Source of the DNA: Phorcus lineatus
Taxonomy: Eukaryota; Mollusca; Gastropoda; Trochida; Trochidae
Length of the DNA stretch: 64,000 nucleotides
Direction of reading: 5' to 3'
Assembly (NCBI GenBank): GCA_921293015.1
Contig: OV121092.1
Coordinates: 47,701,064 to 47,765,063 of the forward strand
A program made the position numbers and the translations under genes. Of this stretch, positions 26,701 through 35,924 are shown in pieces. The notes under the pieces were generated by a model. That model saw only the letters and a list, made by a program, of their open reading frames with translations, had not been told where the DNA came from and did not search any database. Each line of letters opens with the position of its first letter. The first letter of the stretch is position 1.

Positions 26701-27283
26701 TGGCTTCGAGCTCTCTGTCAAAAACAAAAACAAACTTAAAAAATCATCTCAGTTGCAAGTAAGATAGCGGGCGTTCGTTTTGAGGACATTTCTCTCTATG
26801 GAAAGAAATTTGTATATAAATTGGCCGCTAAAACTTCCCAAGACCCGTCACATTTCCTTAATTCTGAATACCAGCTTTTACCATCAGGTCGGGGGTTCAA
26901 AGTTCCAAAACTTAAGACATCCAGGTCTTTTATCCCCTCCAGTATCAAACTCTTTAATGAATTTTAACGGTTATTTTATACTCGATTCGGACTATTGTCT
27001 AGACTTGTTGTTATTGGTCATTCTGTCTTAGTGCTTTTGTTGTTTGTTGTTACTCTTGTTTAACCAGTCCTTGTCATGTCTTTATTATTTGTGTCTTAAA
27101 CTCTTTCATTCATCTTGTCTTAATGCTTTTGTCCTTACTCTTGTTTAACCGGTCCTTGTCATGTCTTAATATATGCATATGTTTGTGCCTTAAACTCTTA
27201 TTTTTGTGGTTGTCACGGCATCAATGTATGTAAAACAAATCCCTTTCTGCGCCAATAAAGTCTTATCTTATCTTATAATTCCA
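26701..27283 (+). mobile_element. 5'-truncated LINE 3' end with TCTTA tail
   Basis: The last codons of a different LINE ORF are visible as SEYQLLPSGR and KLKTSRSFIPSSIKLFN (about 26865-26965). They are followed by a 3' UTR with two diverged copies of a TTTGTCCTTACTCTTGTTTAACC-type segment (near 27045 and 27130), and a terminus AATAAAGTCTTATCTTATCTTA (27255-27277). Short tandem 3' tails such as (TCTTA)n are typical of CR1/L2/Jockey-type non-LTR elements. The insert interrupts the minus-strand LINE, so it is younger than it. Confidence 0.75.
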
Positions 27284-27284
27284 T

Positions 27285-28623
27285 GTTTAACTAACTGTTA
27301 ATAAAAAGCTTTGAGTTTGAAAATTGATGATTAAGCCAGATATGTTCAGCAAGAATTTTATAGACATCGTCCTCGTTTTAAAAAGACCTCTGTACCTCCT
27401 CCATGCCATAAAGGTTGTCAACTCTATACGGAAAAGGTCAACATTTGCCCCTATATTTGCTTGATGATTAATTGGAAAGTTACATGGATTTTTATTGTCA
27501 TTTCTAAAAAATATTTTTAAAGTAGCTATTTTCAAAGCATCAACAAATGTTTTAAAGTCAATTATTCTATAACCTACATCCTTATAATCTTTTTTTCATA
27601 TTAATCCTCTAAATCTTGCCGGGTTTATTGAAAAGAAAAGTTTTTCAATCTCATCATTAAAACTTTGGGAAGGATTGGGAAGTGCACTGAAAATGTGAAC
27701 TGTTGAGACCGCCAAACTTTTTATAACAGTAATTTTCAAAGTGATGGTGAAGTTCCTTTTGTCCCGGTTTCCAAAAATATTGATATGATTCGCAGCCTTT
27801 TACTGGTATTGATCACCCACAAATCATTCAATTATACATTAAGAACAATTACTAGAACCTCAAAACTACCTGTATGCCAGTCCAAGCCACATTCCCTGCA
27901 AATTACCTCCGTAGAATTTGCTTTCGATCCAATCCACAAGGCTTTATTCTTGTCTGTGTTCATTTTTAGGCCAGACATCCTCTAGAAAAGAGTGAGGGTA
28001 TCCATAACAGCCTTAAGGCTGGTTACTGAACCATCCATGAAGAGCTTGGTGTCACCAGCATATTGACCCAATTTATACTCCTCACTAATCAAGATAACAC
28101 CCTTAATACTAATATTATTGCGAATCATGATGCCTAGAATCTCAGCTCCAAACAAAAAGAGATATAGCGATAGTGGGTCCCCCTATCTGCAGCCTCTATT
28201 ATTTTGGAGAAAAAAAATCAGAAAGATGTCCATTTTGAATAACACAGGAGGTGGCATATTTTGTAAGAATTGTTATCCATCTCAACATAAAGGGTCCAAA
28301 TCCAAATTTTGTAGCAAATGCTGTCAAAAGCTTTTTCATATTGATAATACACGTACTTAAGATTTTATAGATGGAATTCAGCAATGATATAGGGCGGAAG
28401 TTTTTTTTAATAATGTCCTACCCTTTCCTTGTTTAGGAAATTACCCCCTTACAATCGTAATAGTCAAATTATCGTTTTCAAAGATTTTCTGTATGTACCT
28501 TAAAATCCAATTTCCAAGGTCAGATCAGAAAAATTCAAGTATCCATCAACACTAGGGGTCTTCTTGTTTTTCATAGTCTGTAGAGCTTTGAGAATCTCCT
28601 TCTTATCAATTGGATTTTCTAAG
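27285..28623 (-). pseudogene. L1/Tx1-like LINE ORF2, reverse transcriptase segment
   Basis: Minus-strand RT domain of a non-LTR retrotransposon. In order are NDLENPIDKKEILKALQTM and KNKKTPSVDG (28622-28550), the domain 3-4 region with KFGFGPFMLRWI and SCVIQNGHLSDFF (about 28320-28205), GDPLSLYLFLFGAEIL (about 28170-28120), the active-site strand QYAGDTKLF (28066-28040), and the thumb/connection with IIDFKTFVDALKIATLK (about 27565-27515). The catalytic YADD reads YAGD, and there are at least four frame changes, so it is dead. Its upstream part continues at 35930-36490 on the far side of the DIRS insertion. Confidence 0.85.
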
Positions 28624-28775
28624 TCATTATTTTACATAGGCCTTAGGCGTACGCATATCCATCTAGCATGTTGCACCATGTTGTGTTATTGATGCTATTT
28701 AGAGAGATTTCTTGCCCATGACGTGCATCATGTGATCCCATCTGCGCACACGCGCGGAAGTACGGCGCCATGTTA
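28624..28775 (+). repeat. DIRS left inverted terminal repeat
   Basis: Runs from TCATTATT to the GGAAGTACGGCGCCAT block. It matches the reverse complement of 35735-35885 through anchors TAGCATGTTGC, AGAGATTTCTTGCC, ATGACGTGCATCA and GTACGGCGCCAT. Confidence 0.9.
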
Positions 28776-29087
28776 GCGTTCGTGTTATAGCGTTCCAACT
28801 GATAAGACGATCCGCTTTCCTCTCAAGTTGACATCTGTCTTGTTCTTGGTTGAAGGTAAAAATGAATATAAATGAAGTATTTCTGGTCATGACTGTGGCT
28901 TAAAACGTGGTTCAAGCATCCCTTCACAGTCAGAATTCGTCTGTTTGGTGAGAACGTGGTTCCAGTTTTTTGCTAACGTAATTCTGTATATTGATAATTT
29001 TTAAGTGGCGTTTGTAACAAGTGTGGACATTTCTAAGTTATCAGAACGGTAGTTTAATAACCTGAGGGAGAGGATGGGATTTGCTCC

Positions 29088-29650
29088 GAATGAAGTTTTT
29101 AACCCTCAACCTACAGATAACCTTGATGATTTTGGGATTGGTTTGACGAGCCTATGGTATGGAAGTTACCAAAGTTGAAAGCTCCCGAGAGAGGCGAGGT
29201 GGTACGAGACAGTTTGGCGAATATGCTCAACCTTGCCTTTTCGCCACAGTGCTCCACTGAGGAGGTGAAAAAAAGTACAAGATCCCCAGTTACTGTGACA
29301 AAACGGCCCCACCGATGGTCAATGCGGAGGTCTGGAGGGAGGTTAGCAAGAAGGCCCACACAGATGATCGGGCAGTTAGAGACATTCAGTGGCTGATAAC
29401 GGGTGGTATCCTACCCATCCTGAAGCTGGCGGAGGAAGCGAAAGGCAATAAGGAGACACGGGCTTGTCTTCAGGACGCACTTCTTCTCTATGGACAGGCA
29501 CAATTTGCACTTAGCATCAGACGGAGGTACCTCCTCAGACCACATATTAAGAAGACTTATGCTTAACTGTTCTCCTACAACACTCCAGTGACCACACTTC
29601 TTTTTGGGGATGAAATCAACAAGGATATGAAACGATGTAAGTGTATCCGT
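29088..29650 (+). pseudogene. DIRS gag-like ORF remnant
   Basis: Contains the conserved DIRS gag stretch MVNAEVWREVSKKA (29315 on), LITGGILPILKLAEEA, RACLQDALLLYGQAQF and SIRRRYLLRPHIKKTYA, followed after a frame change by TPVTTLLFGDEI (about 29580-29615). Family proteins show the pattern PxVNxxIWxxLS, then LxxxLxPIL, then RRxxLxP, then TxLLFGD, all in this order. Upstream codons from about 29088 (FAPNEVFNPQPTDNLDDFGI) are probably the N-terminal part. The longest continuous frame is 83 codons, so the gene is broken. Confidence 0.75.
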
Positions 29651-30006
29651 GTATCCCGTTAGGCTTTGTAGGGCCCAGCGCGTGGCAGAGGCTTCGCTAG
29701 ACGTGTATGCTTCAATCAGTATCCACAGACATAACCTAGCAGAGGCTTTCCACCCTACAGGGGCCAGTTCAGGGAAAGACCCAGGGGTAGAGGGAAGCCC
29801 GGCGTTGCAGCTAGCACGCCAACCACAAACTGCCAGAAGACACTCTTGAGAAGGTGAGTACGGTAGCTAAAATTAAATCCCATATTAAAGAGTGGTCAGA
29901 ATTTACAAATGACAAGTGGGCACTTTGATTCCGTGGCTGGTTACAAAATTGACTTTACTGAAGATCTGGTTCAGTCCAGGTTACCGGGAAACATAGCCTT
30001 TTCAGA

Positions 30007-30800
30007 ATCCGAAAAAAATAGTAGATAAAGAGGTACAGGATCTTTTAGACGAGGGAGCGGTAGTTAGCTGTCTCCCCGAGGAGGGAGATTTTGTCTCAAA
30101 CATTTTTCTCACAGCAAAGGTGAACGGGAAATTCAGGCCTGTAATTAATCTGAGAAATTTGAACCAGTTTGTAGTTTATTAACATATTAAAGAAGAACAT
30201 TTTGCCATTTTTTTAGATTTAGTACAAAAAGGGGACTTCTTTTCCTCCATAGATCTCAAAGATGCTTACTTCTCCGTGCCCATTCGCCCAGACTATCAAA
30301 AATACCTTAAATTCGTTTGGCGTGGGCGTTTTTATAAATTCAATGCATTACCATTTGGCCTGAGTTCCTCCCCGCATGTGTTTACTAGCATCCTAAAACC
30401 TATTTATGCCCATCTGAGAAGAACTAGCATCAGGTGCTTATATAACATTGATGATTAACTGGTTTTGAATGCAATGGAGGGTGAGTGTAGACGTCATATT
30501 AACACCCTGGCTTCAACCCTTGAGTATGTAGGCTTCACAGTAAATAATTAGAAATCTGTATTGAACCCTACTCAGAGGATTACCTTCTTGGGATTAGTCT
30601 TTGACTCAGTCACTCTTAAAGTTTACCTTCCTGAGAAGAAGTTACGTAAAATCATCCGGACTGCCCACTCTTTGTAAAAAAAGAAACTTGTAGTAGTAAG
30701 AGAGCTTGCCTTTTTTATAGGTTTGGCGGTTAATGCTTTCCACGCGGTAATAGAAGCTCCCTTAGGATTTTAGGTTTGGGAGATGATGGCTCTTTTGAGA
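30007..30800 (+). pseudogene. DIRS reverse transcriptase remnant
   Basis: RT fingers, palm and thumb in one direction. Motifs are EVQDLLDEGAVV, VNGKFRPVINLRNLN, SSIDLKDAYFSVPI, ALPFGLSSSPHVFTSILKP, then NIDD in place of the catalytic YIDD at about 30446-30457, followed by TFLGLVFDS. The LPFGLSSxPxxFTxxLKP signature is characteristic of DIRS/gypsy-like RTs, and the context makes it DIRS. In-frame stops are visible at about 30179, directly after NIDD at 30456-30458, and after VNN near 30548. Confidence 0.85.
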
Positions 30801-30889
30801 ATTGGATACTATTGAGTGATCTAAGCTGTGCTGAATTGAGATGGTGGTGCGAGAACGTGCGTCGGTGTAATGGCAAACATATTAGAGCT

Positions 30890-31770
30890 CATTGAATGTT
30901 CAGACTGATGCCTCCCTCATGGGGTGGGGTGCATACCTCGTCTCATCAGGTTCTCGTACAAGTGGCAGGTGGTCCCAATTAGAACAAAATTCTCACATTA
31001 ATCTTTTGGAGCTCAGGGCTATGTTCTTTGCGCTAAACTCTTTTTTTTTGTAGTACATGTACTGCTAACCAACATATAGGAATCTGACGTCTGCTGATCA
31101 ATTGCTTCTTGTGGTGCCTCCATACACATTAAAAACCTTCGGTCAAAGATCCTTTCAACACTCAGTGGCAACTCTATGGAACAATCTCCCTACTGACATT
31201 AAATCTGCTTCTACTCTCTCAAGTTTCAAGTCTCATCTCAAGACATTCCTGTTTTTAAGATACTGACTGTTACATGTGTGCTCAGAGCATGGCCAAGTGT
31301 TGTGGAGTCAAGCGCATTACAAATGTCCTATATTATTATTAATATCCTTATTCAGTCAGATAGTCAGGTAGCCTGTGCATACATCTCAAACATGGGGGTA
31401 TGTATTGTAAAAGGATGGATAGTTTGGTTAAGATAATCTGGACTTGGTGCCTGGATTGTAAGCTATTTGTATCTGCTCAATATATTCCAGGGGTTCAAAA
31501 CGTGCAGGATGATTATATGTCTAGAAATTGTTCGTATTCTACGCAGTGGATGCTGAAACCAGAGCCATTTAAGAGAGTATGTAGGATGACGTTTCTACCT
31601 GATGTGGATCTATTTGCTTCATGTTGAAACAGTTAGTTAGATTGTTTTGTATCTTAGTACCCTAAGCCTGGGTTTCTAAGCCTAAGCTGCTGATGCCTTC
31701 GCATTATCATGAGAAAATTTCAAACCTTACTGTTTTCCCCCATTACAGCTTATACCAAGGGTTTTCGGTA
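30890..31770 (+). pseudogene. DIRS RNase H and connection region, split by a LINE tail
   Basis: RNase H begins with VQTDASLMGWGAYL (about 30897) and continues through HINLLELRAMFFALNSFF to about 31048. The frame is then interrupted by a LINE 3' end at 31049-31345. It resumes with IQSDSQVACAYIS (about 31350), FVSAQYIPGVQNVQDDYMSR (31462-31521) and PDVDLFASC (31598-31624). The VDLFA motif is a DIRS landmark after RNase H. The region ends abruptly at the left end of the Merlin element. Confidence 0.8.
31049..31345 (+). mobile_element. CR1/L2-like LINE 3' end inserted in DIRS RNase H
   Basis: About 300 bp with the C-terminal codons VVPPYTLKTFGQRSFQHSVA and TLWNNLPTDIKSASTLSSFK, then a stop, a short 3' UTR containing AGCGCATTACAAATG, and a TATTATTATTAAT tail. 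The W(N)xLPxxI...FKxxLKTxLF pattern and the ATT-rich tail are typical of CR1/L2-type LINEs. It separates two halves of an otherwise recognisable RNase H, so it inserted after the DIRS arrived. Confidence 0.85.
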
Positions 31771-32040
31771 AGAGTTCCGCCCGTACCCCCCCACCCCCCA
31801 CATTTTATGATAAGTAAACCTTAGAAACTCTTACTTTAAGTGTCACTGTCACATTATCTCTATAAGTAAACTGTAAAATAAGTAAATAATCTTTTTCACC
31901 AAAGTGAATACATACTTAGTCGAAAATCGATCGTCAGACACTATGAATCAAGCTATAACGACCGCCATGTTTGTTTATACACGTGCATACAGTATATTCC
32001 GTAAAACTAATTACAGTTATTGACTACAATATATGTACCT

Positions 32041-33864
32041 CTATTGGCCTCCTGGATAAAGACTCCCGATGTCCCGAAGAAGTCTAACGAAAATATCTTC
32101 CGTGGGAGACTGGCATCTATAAATATACTCCATGAAATGGAGGGCAAAATCAGATCTTCTGGTGTGTGTAGGCGGCAACTGTCTTTTAATGCACCACCAT
32201 CTATTCTCAATGAGATTGGTGCAAGCACCAGTTACAGGATCTGAAATGTTTAAACAAACAATCATTACATATCAAATAAGTATTATAACAATTTGGAGAT
32301 ATTTAAGAAACAAAACTATATTCATACCTTTGAAATTCTCTGAATGATTAACGTTTGTATGCCCGTACCCCAGATCACTCAGTCCGTCGTAACCCTTCCA
32401 ACAGTCCGTAATGATATGAGTACCCCTAGCTACGTTGTCCGTGATTATCCTCTCCAACGTCTGTCGGTCACGTTTGTTGACTGGCACTAAGAAAAAGGCC
32501 CTTGTCTCCCTGCAAATACCCCCCAAAACCCACTGTCCTTTCACTACTCTACCTCTATGATATTTTCTCTTCCCGAACTTACTCTCATCTATCTCTACTG
32601 TCATACCAGCCCCGCCTATCATGTTCGAACCGTTCCTCTCCACTATTGCAGAGCATACCTCTCTACAATAACTGAAATAGTCCGCAACGGTTTCTCTAGA
32701 CGTCTCCTGCACTTTGCCATCCATATCACAGTCAATGCTACTTTCTCGAATGGTGTCATCATACGACATTTTATGTGAAAAGCAATATGTGAGGACAATC
32801 GTCTTTCTTAGTGAAAGATTAGACCCAGAAAACCATGTACCCCTACGTGCTGGAACTTGATTGTTATTAGATTTTTTACATGCTTTACGATTACATTGAA
32901 AACGATAGTCAGGCCCCTTACCTTTCCTTTTTATTGTGTATGTGCGAGTTAATATTTGGTGACAGTTAGGACATGTGGATTGAGAAGGAAGAACACCATA
33001 CTGCTTGCAAAAGGAAATAGTGTTGTCAACAGTGCCGAGTTGAGTGCAAAGATTAAATAAGTTCAAAATTGGAGGATTCTTAGAAGTTGAACGGGTGCTT
33101 CGGGTTACATGAGTATTAGGAACTGTAGCATCACTACAAACAGTAGGATTCATAACAGGTGCAGAAGGTGTAGAAGGACCGGCAATAGGTACAGGCGTTG
33201 GAACAGAGCCAGGAGGGGGAGGAGAATTTTCAATGGAGACAGAAGGTTGAGCACATGGAGTAGACTCTGGAGGCAAGAAAGAAGGAGAATGTGGAGTTTC
33301 TGAGCCGGGAATAAGTGAAAGAGGCGTTAAATGTTTAGTTTTGGATTTACATTTTCGTGGACGATGTGGAGATGGACTTTTGGAAACAGAAAGAGATGGA
33401 GGTGAAAGGAAACGGGCAGGACGTTTAATAGTGTGGTTACTACGGCGTGCTGTATGCAAGTCTTGAGGGATAGAAAGTTGCGGTGCAGTAGCTTGTGCAT
33501 TGGGAATATCGTTATCAGAGGGAGAAGACAATAAAATTGGAGGATCAGTCAGTAAAAAGGACAAACCAGTGCTTGAAACAGAAGATACCGGTGATCGCTG
33601 GTTGTCACTCGTATGTCCGGCAGTCTGACCGTCACCAGTCCCTAATGTAACACTACTACTACCTACAGTCGGGTGTCGATCATGATCCTGGGAGAGGGGC
33701 GAATTATCAAAAAACACAATGAAGGGATCATCCAAAGAATTAGCACTAGAATTGTTCACAACTTTCACAACGTTTGGCTCTATAAAGTCCTCATCAGAGC
33801 TTGTAATACGATGCATAATGGAAGTGAATAAACAGTGATACCAAACAAATTCAAACTGCCTCAA
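32041..33864 (-). CDS. Merlin transposase, two exons (join 32041..32240, 32328..33864)
   Basis: Cut-and-paste transposase of the IS1595-like DDE class. Exon 1 (33864-32328) ends ...VNHSENFK with donor AAAG|GTATGA. An 87-bp intron (32327-32241) ends CATTTCAG, and exon 2 (32240-32041) continues DPVTGACTNLIENRWW in frame to a stop. The total is 578 residues. Residues 1-290 are Ser/Pro-rich and low in complexity. A CxxC...CxxxxC zinc ribbon follows (C298, C301, C324, C329), then the catalytic fold with VEIDESKFGKRK (D426), HIITDCWKGY (D487) and NLIENRWW (E525). Bacterial relatives and the animal Merlin proteins I know are about half this length, so the N-terminal extension is unusual; the true start could be a later methionine. 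No stop or frameshift interrupts it. Confidence 0.88.
32241..32327 (-). other. 87-bp intron in Merlin transposase
   Basis: GT...AG boundaries on the minus strand, with donor GTATGA and acceptor TTTCAG. Splicing joins FK to DPVTGACTN and restores the family motif between the second Asp and the catalytic Glu. Without splicing the frame ends after 17 unrelated residues. Confidence 0.85.
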
Positions 33865-34127
33865 TAAAGCTTATCAAGTAAATGAATGCAATGTAATGTG
33901 CACAGGTTCTTCTACTTTATATCAATGTCATGTGCACGTGAATCAGGATGCAAGGCAATTATCACGTGAGACATCAAACATAGTTACATATTCCAAACAA
34001 ATAATATAGTCAACAGAAGATCGCTATGAAAGAAAACCCATTAATAATAAGTTGTTATACCAATAGTACTAGTATTTCCACGTGTTATATAAATACGTGA
34101 CAAGATTGTACCCTGCCAATCAAATCC

Positions 34128-34218
34128 TCCGTGGTCAAGAGGTAAAGCGCAGAGAAAATGTTACCGAAACTTCCGGTGTGAATCAGCTGACGACACATAG
34201 TTCCAGAGTTCGAGTCTC
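34128..34218 (+). other. tRNA-like A/B box pair (weak)
   Basis: TGGTCAAGAGGTAAAGCG resembles a pol III A box, and AGTTCGAGTCTCGG about 70 bp later resembles a B box. No foldable tRNA with an anticodon stem is apparent. It may be a tRNA-derived SINE head captured inside the Merlin element, or chance. Confidence 0.25.
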
Positions 34219-34629
34219 GGTGAGTACAACTGAAAACTTAAAAATTATTCATAATGATAATAGTCACATTACTTACATAGGTAACATTAGAGGATCATAG
34301 GCCGTTGATGGAGAAATGGGGTACGTAAAGACCGTTGAAAGATGAGGAACGGGAAACAGGTGCGGCTGAACGATAGATTTTTTAAACCTCCCCCCCCCCT
34401 CCCCCCCCCACTTTTTAAATATACCCCCAAATTTCTATACCCCCATTAAACGCTTCAGCCCCCAAAAATAATAGAAAGCGCCCCTTTTTAAATACACCAC
34501 TACCATGTGAATTCTACACAATAAAAAGGGGGGGAGGGGGGGTACGGGCGGAACTTTTTCCAATGAGTTATCTTGTTTCTATCCCTATCAGGGAGGCTCA
34601 ATCCAATGGGAGCACAAATGTGTCGCCAC

Positions 34630-35551
34630 GACTGTATCCTACTACAGTGTGCGTTGCAAGGAATTCCAGGACCGGTTGCCGCAACAATTTTCATCTCATG
34701 GAGAGCAGGGACCAGGAAGCAGTACAACCTCGCTTGGGGGAAGTGGGTACTTTGGTGTCGCCAACAGCACTGTAATCCCGTTAAGACGTCTGTATGTCTA
34801 GTTATGAACTTTTTATTTTCTGTACACAAACAGGGCAAGGCTTACACTAACAGTGAATACTTATAAAGCAATGCTTGTTGAAACCCTAAAGTTGCTGGGG
34901 AATTTGTGGTGTCTTTCTTTGAACTTTCTACCTCGTTCTATGAAAGGGATTCAGAACTTAATGCCTAAATGGTCTGTATATGTGTTTACCTTGGACGTTT
35001 CACTGATGCTGGACTTCCTTTGGATTCTCTATCATTAAAGATGTTGTCACTTAAGTTGGTTACACTCATTGCATCGGCAATTTTCTCAGGCCCAGACTAT
35101 CTGTGTGCTTAAAACCAGTAACATGCACAGGAGTGCTGATTGTGTTAGTTTTTGTTTTTCAAATCCTCAAGACCTCTAAGCAAGGCAGCTAGTACAAAGT
35201 TTATTTTCGACACTGTACGAAAGAATCCTTTTGTGTTATGCATACTTTAATTTTCTACTGAAAGGCGACAGATAAGCTTAGATTGTCGCCTGAGGTGATA
35301 TTTTCATACAAGACCCTCAGGCCTGTGACAATGAGTACATTTGCCCATTGGTTATACTTATGTTGTCCCTAAGTGGGAAAGACTCGACTCTGTTCAAAGC
35401 CCATTTCTTCAGAGGAGCTGGGGCCTCAGCTGCCCTGAAAGGTGGTTGTTCACTAAAGGATGTTCTGGAAACAGCGGACTGGTCGTCTGCTAAGAACTTA
35501 AAACATATGAAGCTAAAGGTGATTCTGTCTTCTTTAAAGATGCTAGATTGA
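34630..35551 (+). pseudogene. DIRS tyrosine recombinase remnant
   Basis: Phage-integrase-type recombinase of DIRS elements. The N-terminal core-binding part reads SWRAGTRKQYNLAWGKW (about 34698-34748), with VCLVMNFLFSVHKQGKAYTN further on. After frame changes come LSLKLVTLIA (about 35045-35075) and the catalytic block LFKAHFFRGAGASAALKG, then LKDVLETADWSSAKN. The HxxR pair (HFFR, about 35401-35412) is kept, but the position of the terminal Tyr nucleophile reads HMKLK, so the tyrosine is missing. Several stops confirm it is inactive. Confidence 0.85.
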
Positions 35552-35601
35552 TATGCGTAAGCCGAAGGCTTATGGAAAATAATGCCCCCCCCCCCCCCAA
35601 T

Positions 35602-35662
35602 CCAAGATTTATTTACGGATGGGGGTCATCATTGGAAAAAGCAGGAGGCTAAGCATATCAAG
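35602..35662 (+). repeat. DIRS internal complementary region
   Basis: CCAAGATTTATTTACGG, GGGGGTCATCATTGG and GGAGGCTAAGCATATCAAG are the imperfect reverse complement of 35845-35910 at the right terminus. In DIRS elements this region pairs with the termini to template closure of the circular intermediate. A 14-base C run precedes it at about 35585-35598. Confidence 0.8.
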
Positions 35663-35734
35663 CTACCCACCCTGATTGGTCTTAGAACCCGCCCCCTACT
35701 GGTGACAACAATCAACTTCTCTGTAAATAATGGT

Positions 35735-35910
35735 AATATGGCGCCGTACTTCCATGCGTGTGCGCAGGTGGGATCACGTGATGCACGTCATAGGCAAGAA
35801 ATCTCTTTAAATAGCGTCAATAACGGAACATGGAGCAACATGCTAAATTGATATGCTTATAGCCTCCGGCTTATTCCAATAATGACCCCCATCTGTCAAT
35901 AAATCTTGGA
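35735..35910 (+). repeat. DIRS right inverted terminal repeat plus extension
   Basis: 35735-35885 is the inverse of the left ITR. The extra 25 bases, CCCCCATCTGTCAATAAATC and on to TTGG, match only the internal complementary region, as expected for the longer right ITR of DIRS elements. Confidence 0.85.
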
Positions 35911-35924
35911 AGGGAGGGAGGGGG

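Larger units (their letters stand above)
31773..34555 (-). mobile_element. Merlin-superfamily DNA transposon (~2.8 kb)
   Basis: The ends are inverted repeats sharing AGTTCCGCCCGTACCCCCC (left 31773-31791, right as the complement at about 34537-34555). The element encodes one two-exon minus-strand transposase of the IS1595/ISXO2 type, which defines Merlin in animals. It lies between the DIRS RNase H and tyrosine recombinase. I see no clean 8-9 bp target duplication: the flanks TTTTCGGTAAG and TTTTCCAATGAG are only partly alike. The inner side of the right TIR and the 34388-34413 stretch carry long C or G runs. Intact coding with recognisable TIRs suggests recent activity. Confidence 0.85.
28624..35910 (+). 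mobile_element. DIRS-like tyrosine-recombinase retrotransposon (~7.3 kb, nested)
   Basis: A retrotransposon with inverted rather than direct terminal repeats, carrying in order a DIRS-type gag, reverse transcriptase/RNase H and a tyrosine recombinase on the plus strand. The left ITR is at 28624-28775 and the right ITR at 35735-35885. The right ITR has an extension to about 35910, and an internal complementary region at 35602-35662 pairs with it; this arrangement is diagnostic of DIRS elements, which integrate by recombination and leave little or no target duplication. The element sits inside a minus-strand LINE whose codons resume on both sides. It is broken by stops, by a LINE tail at 31049-31345 and by a Merlin element at 31773-34555. 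Without those two inserts it would be about 4.2 kb. Confidence 0.88.

Noticed and set aside
27785..28360. Plus-strand frames of 66 and 80 codons
   Set aside because: They overlie the minus-strand LINE RT segment, which explains the sequence.
32007..32347. Plus-strand frames overlapping the Merlin exon 2 region
   Set aside because: Shadows of the minus-strand transposase; only the minus strand gives the DDE family motif after splicing.
34128..34218. A true tRNA gene
   Set aside because: A/B-box-like words are present, but no acceptor or anticodon stem can be drawn; kept only as a weak feature.
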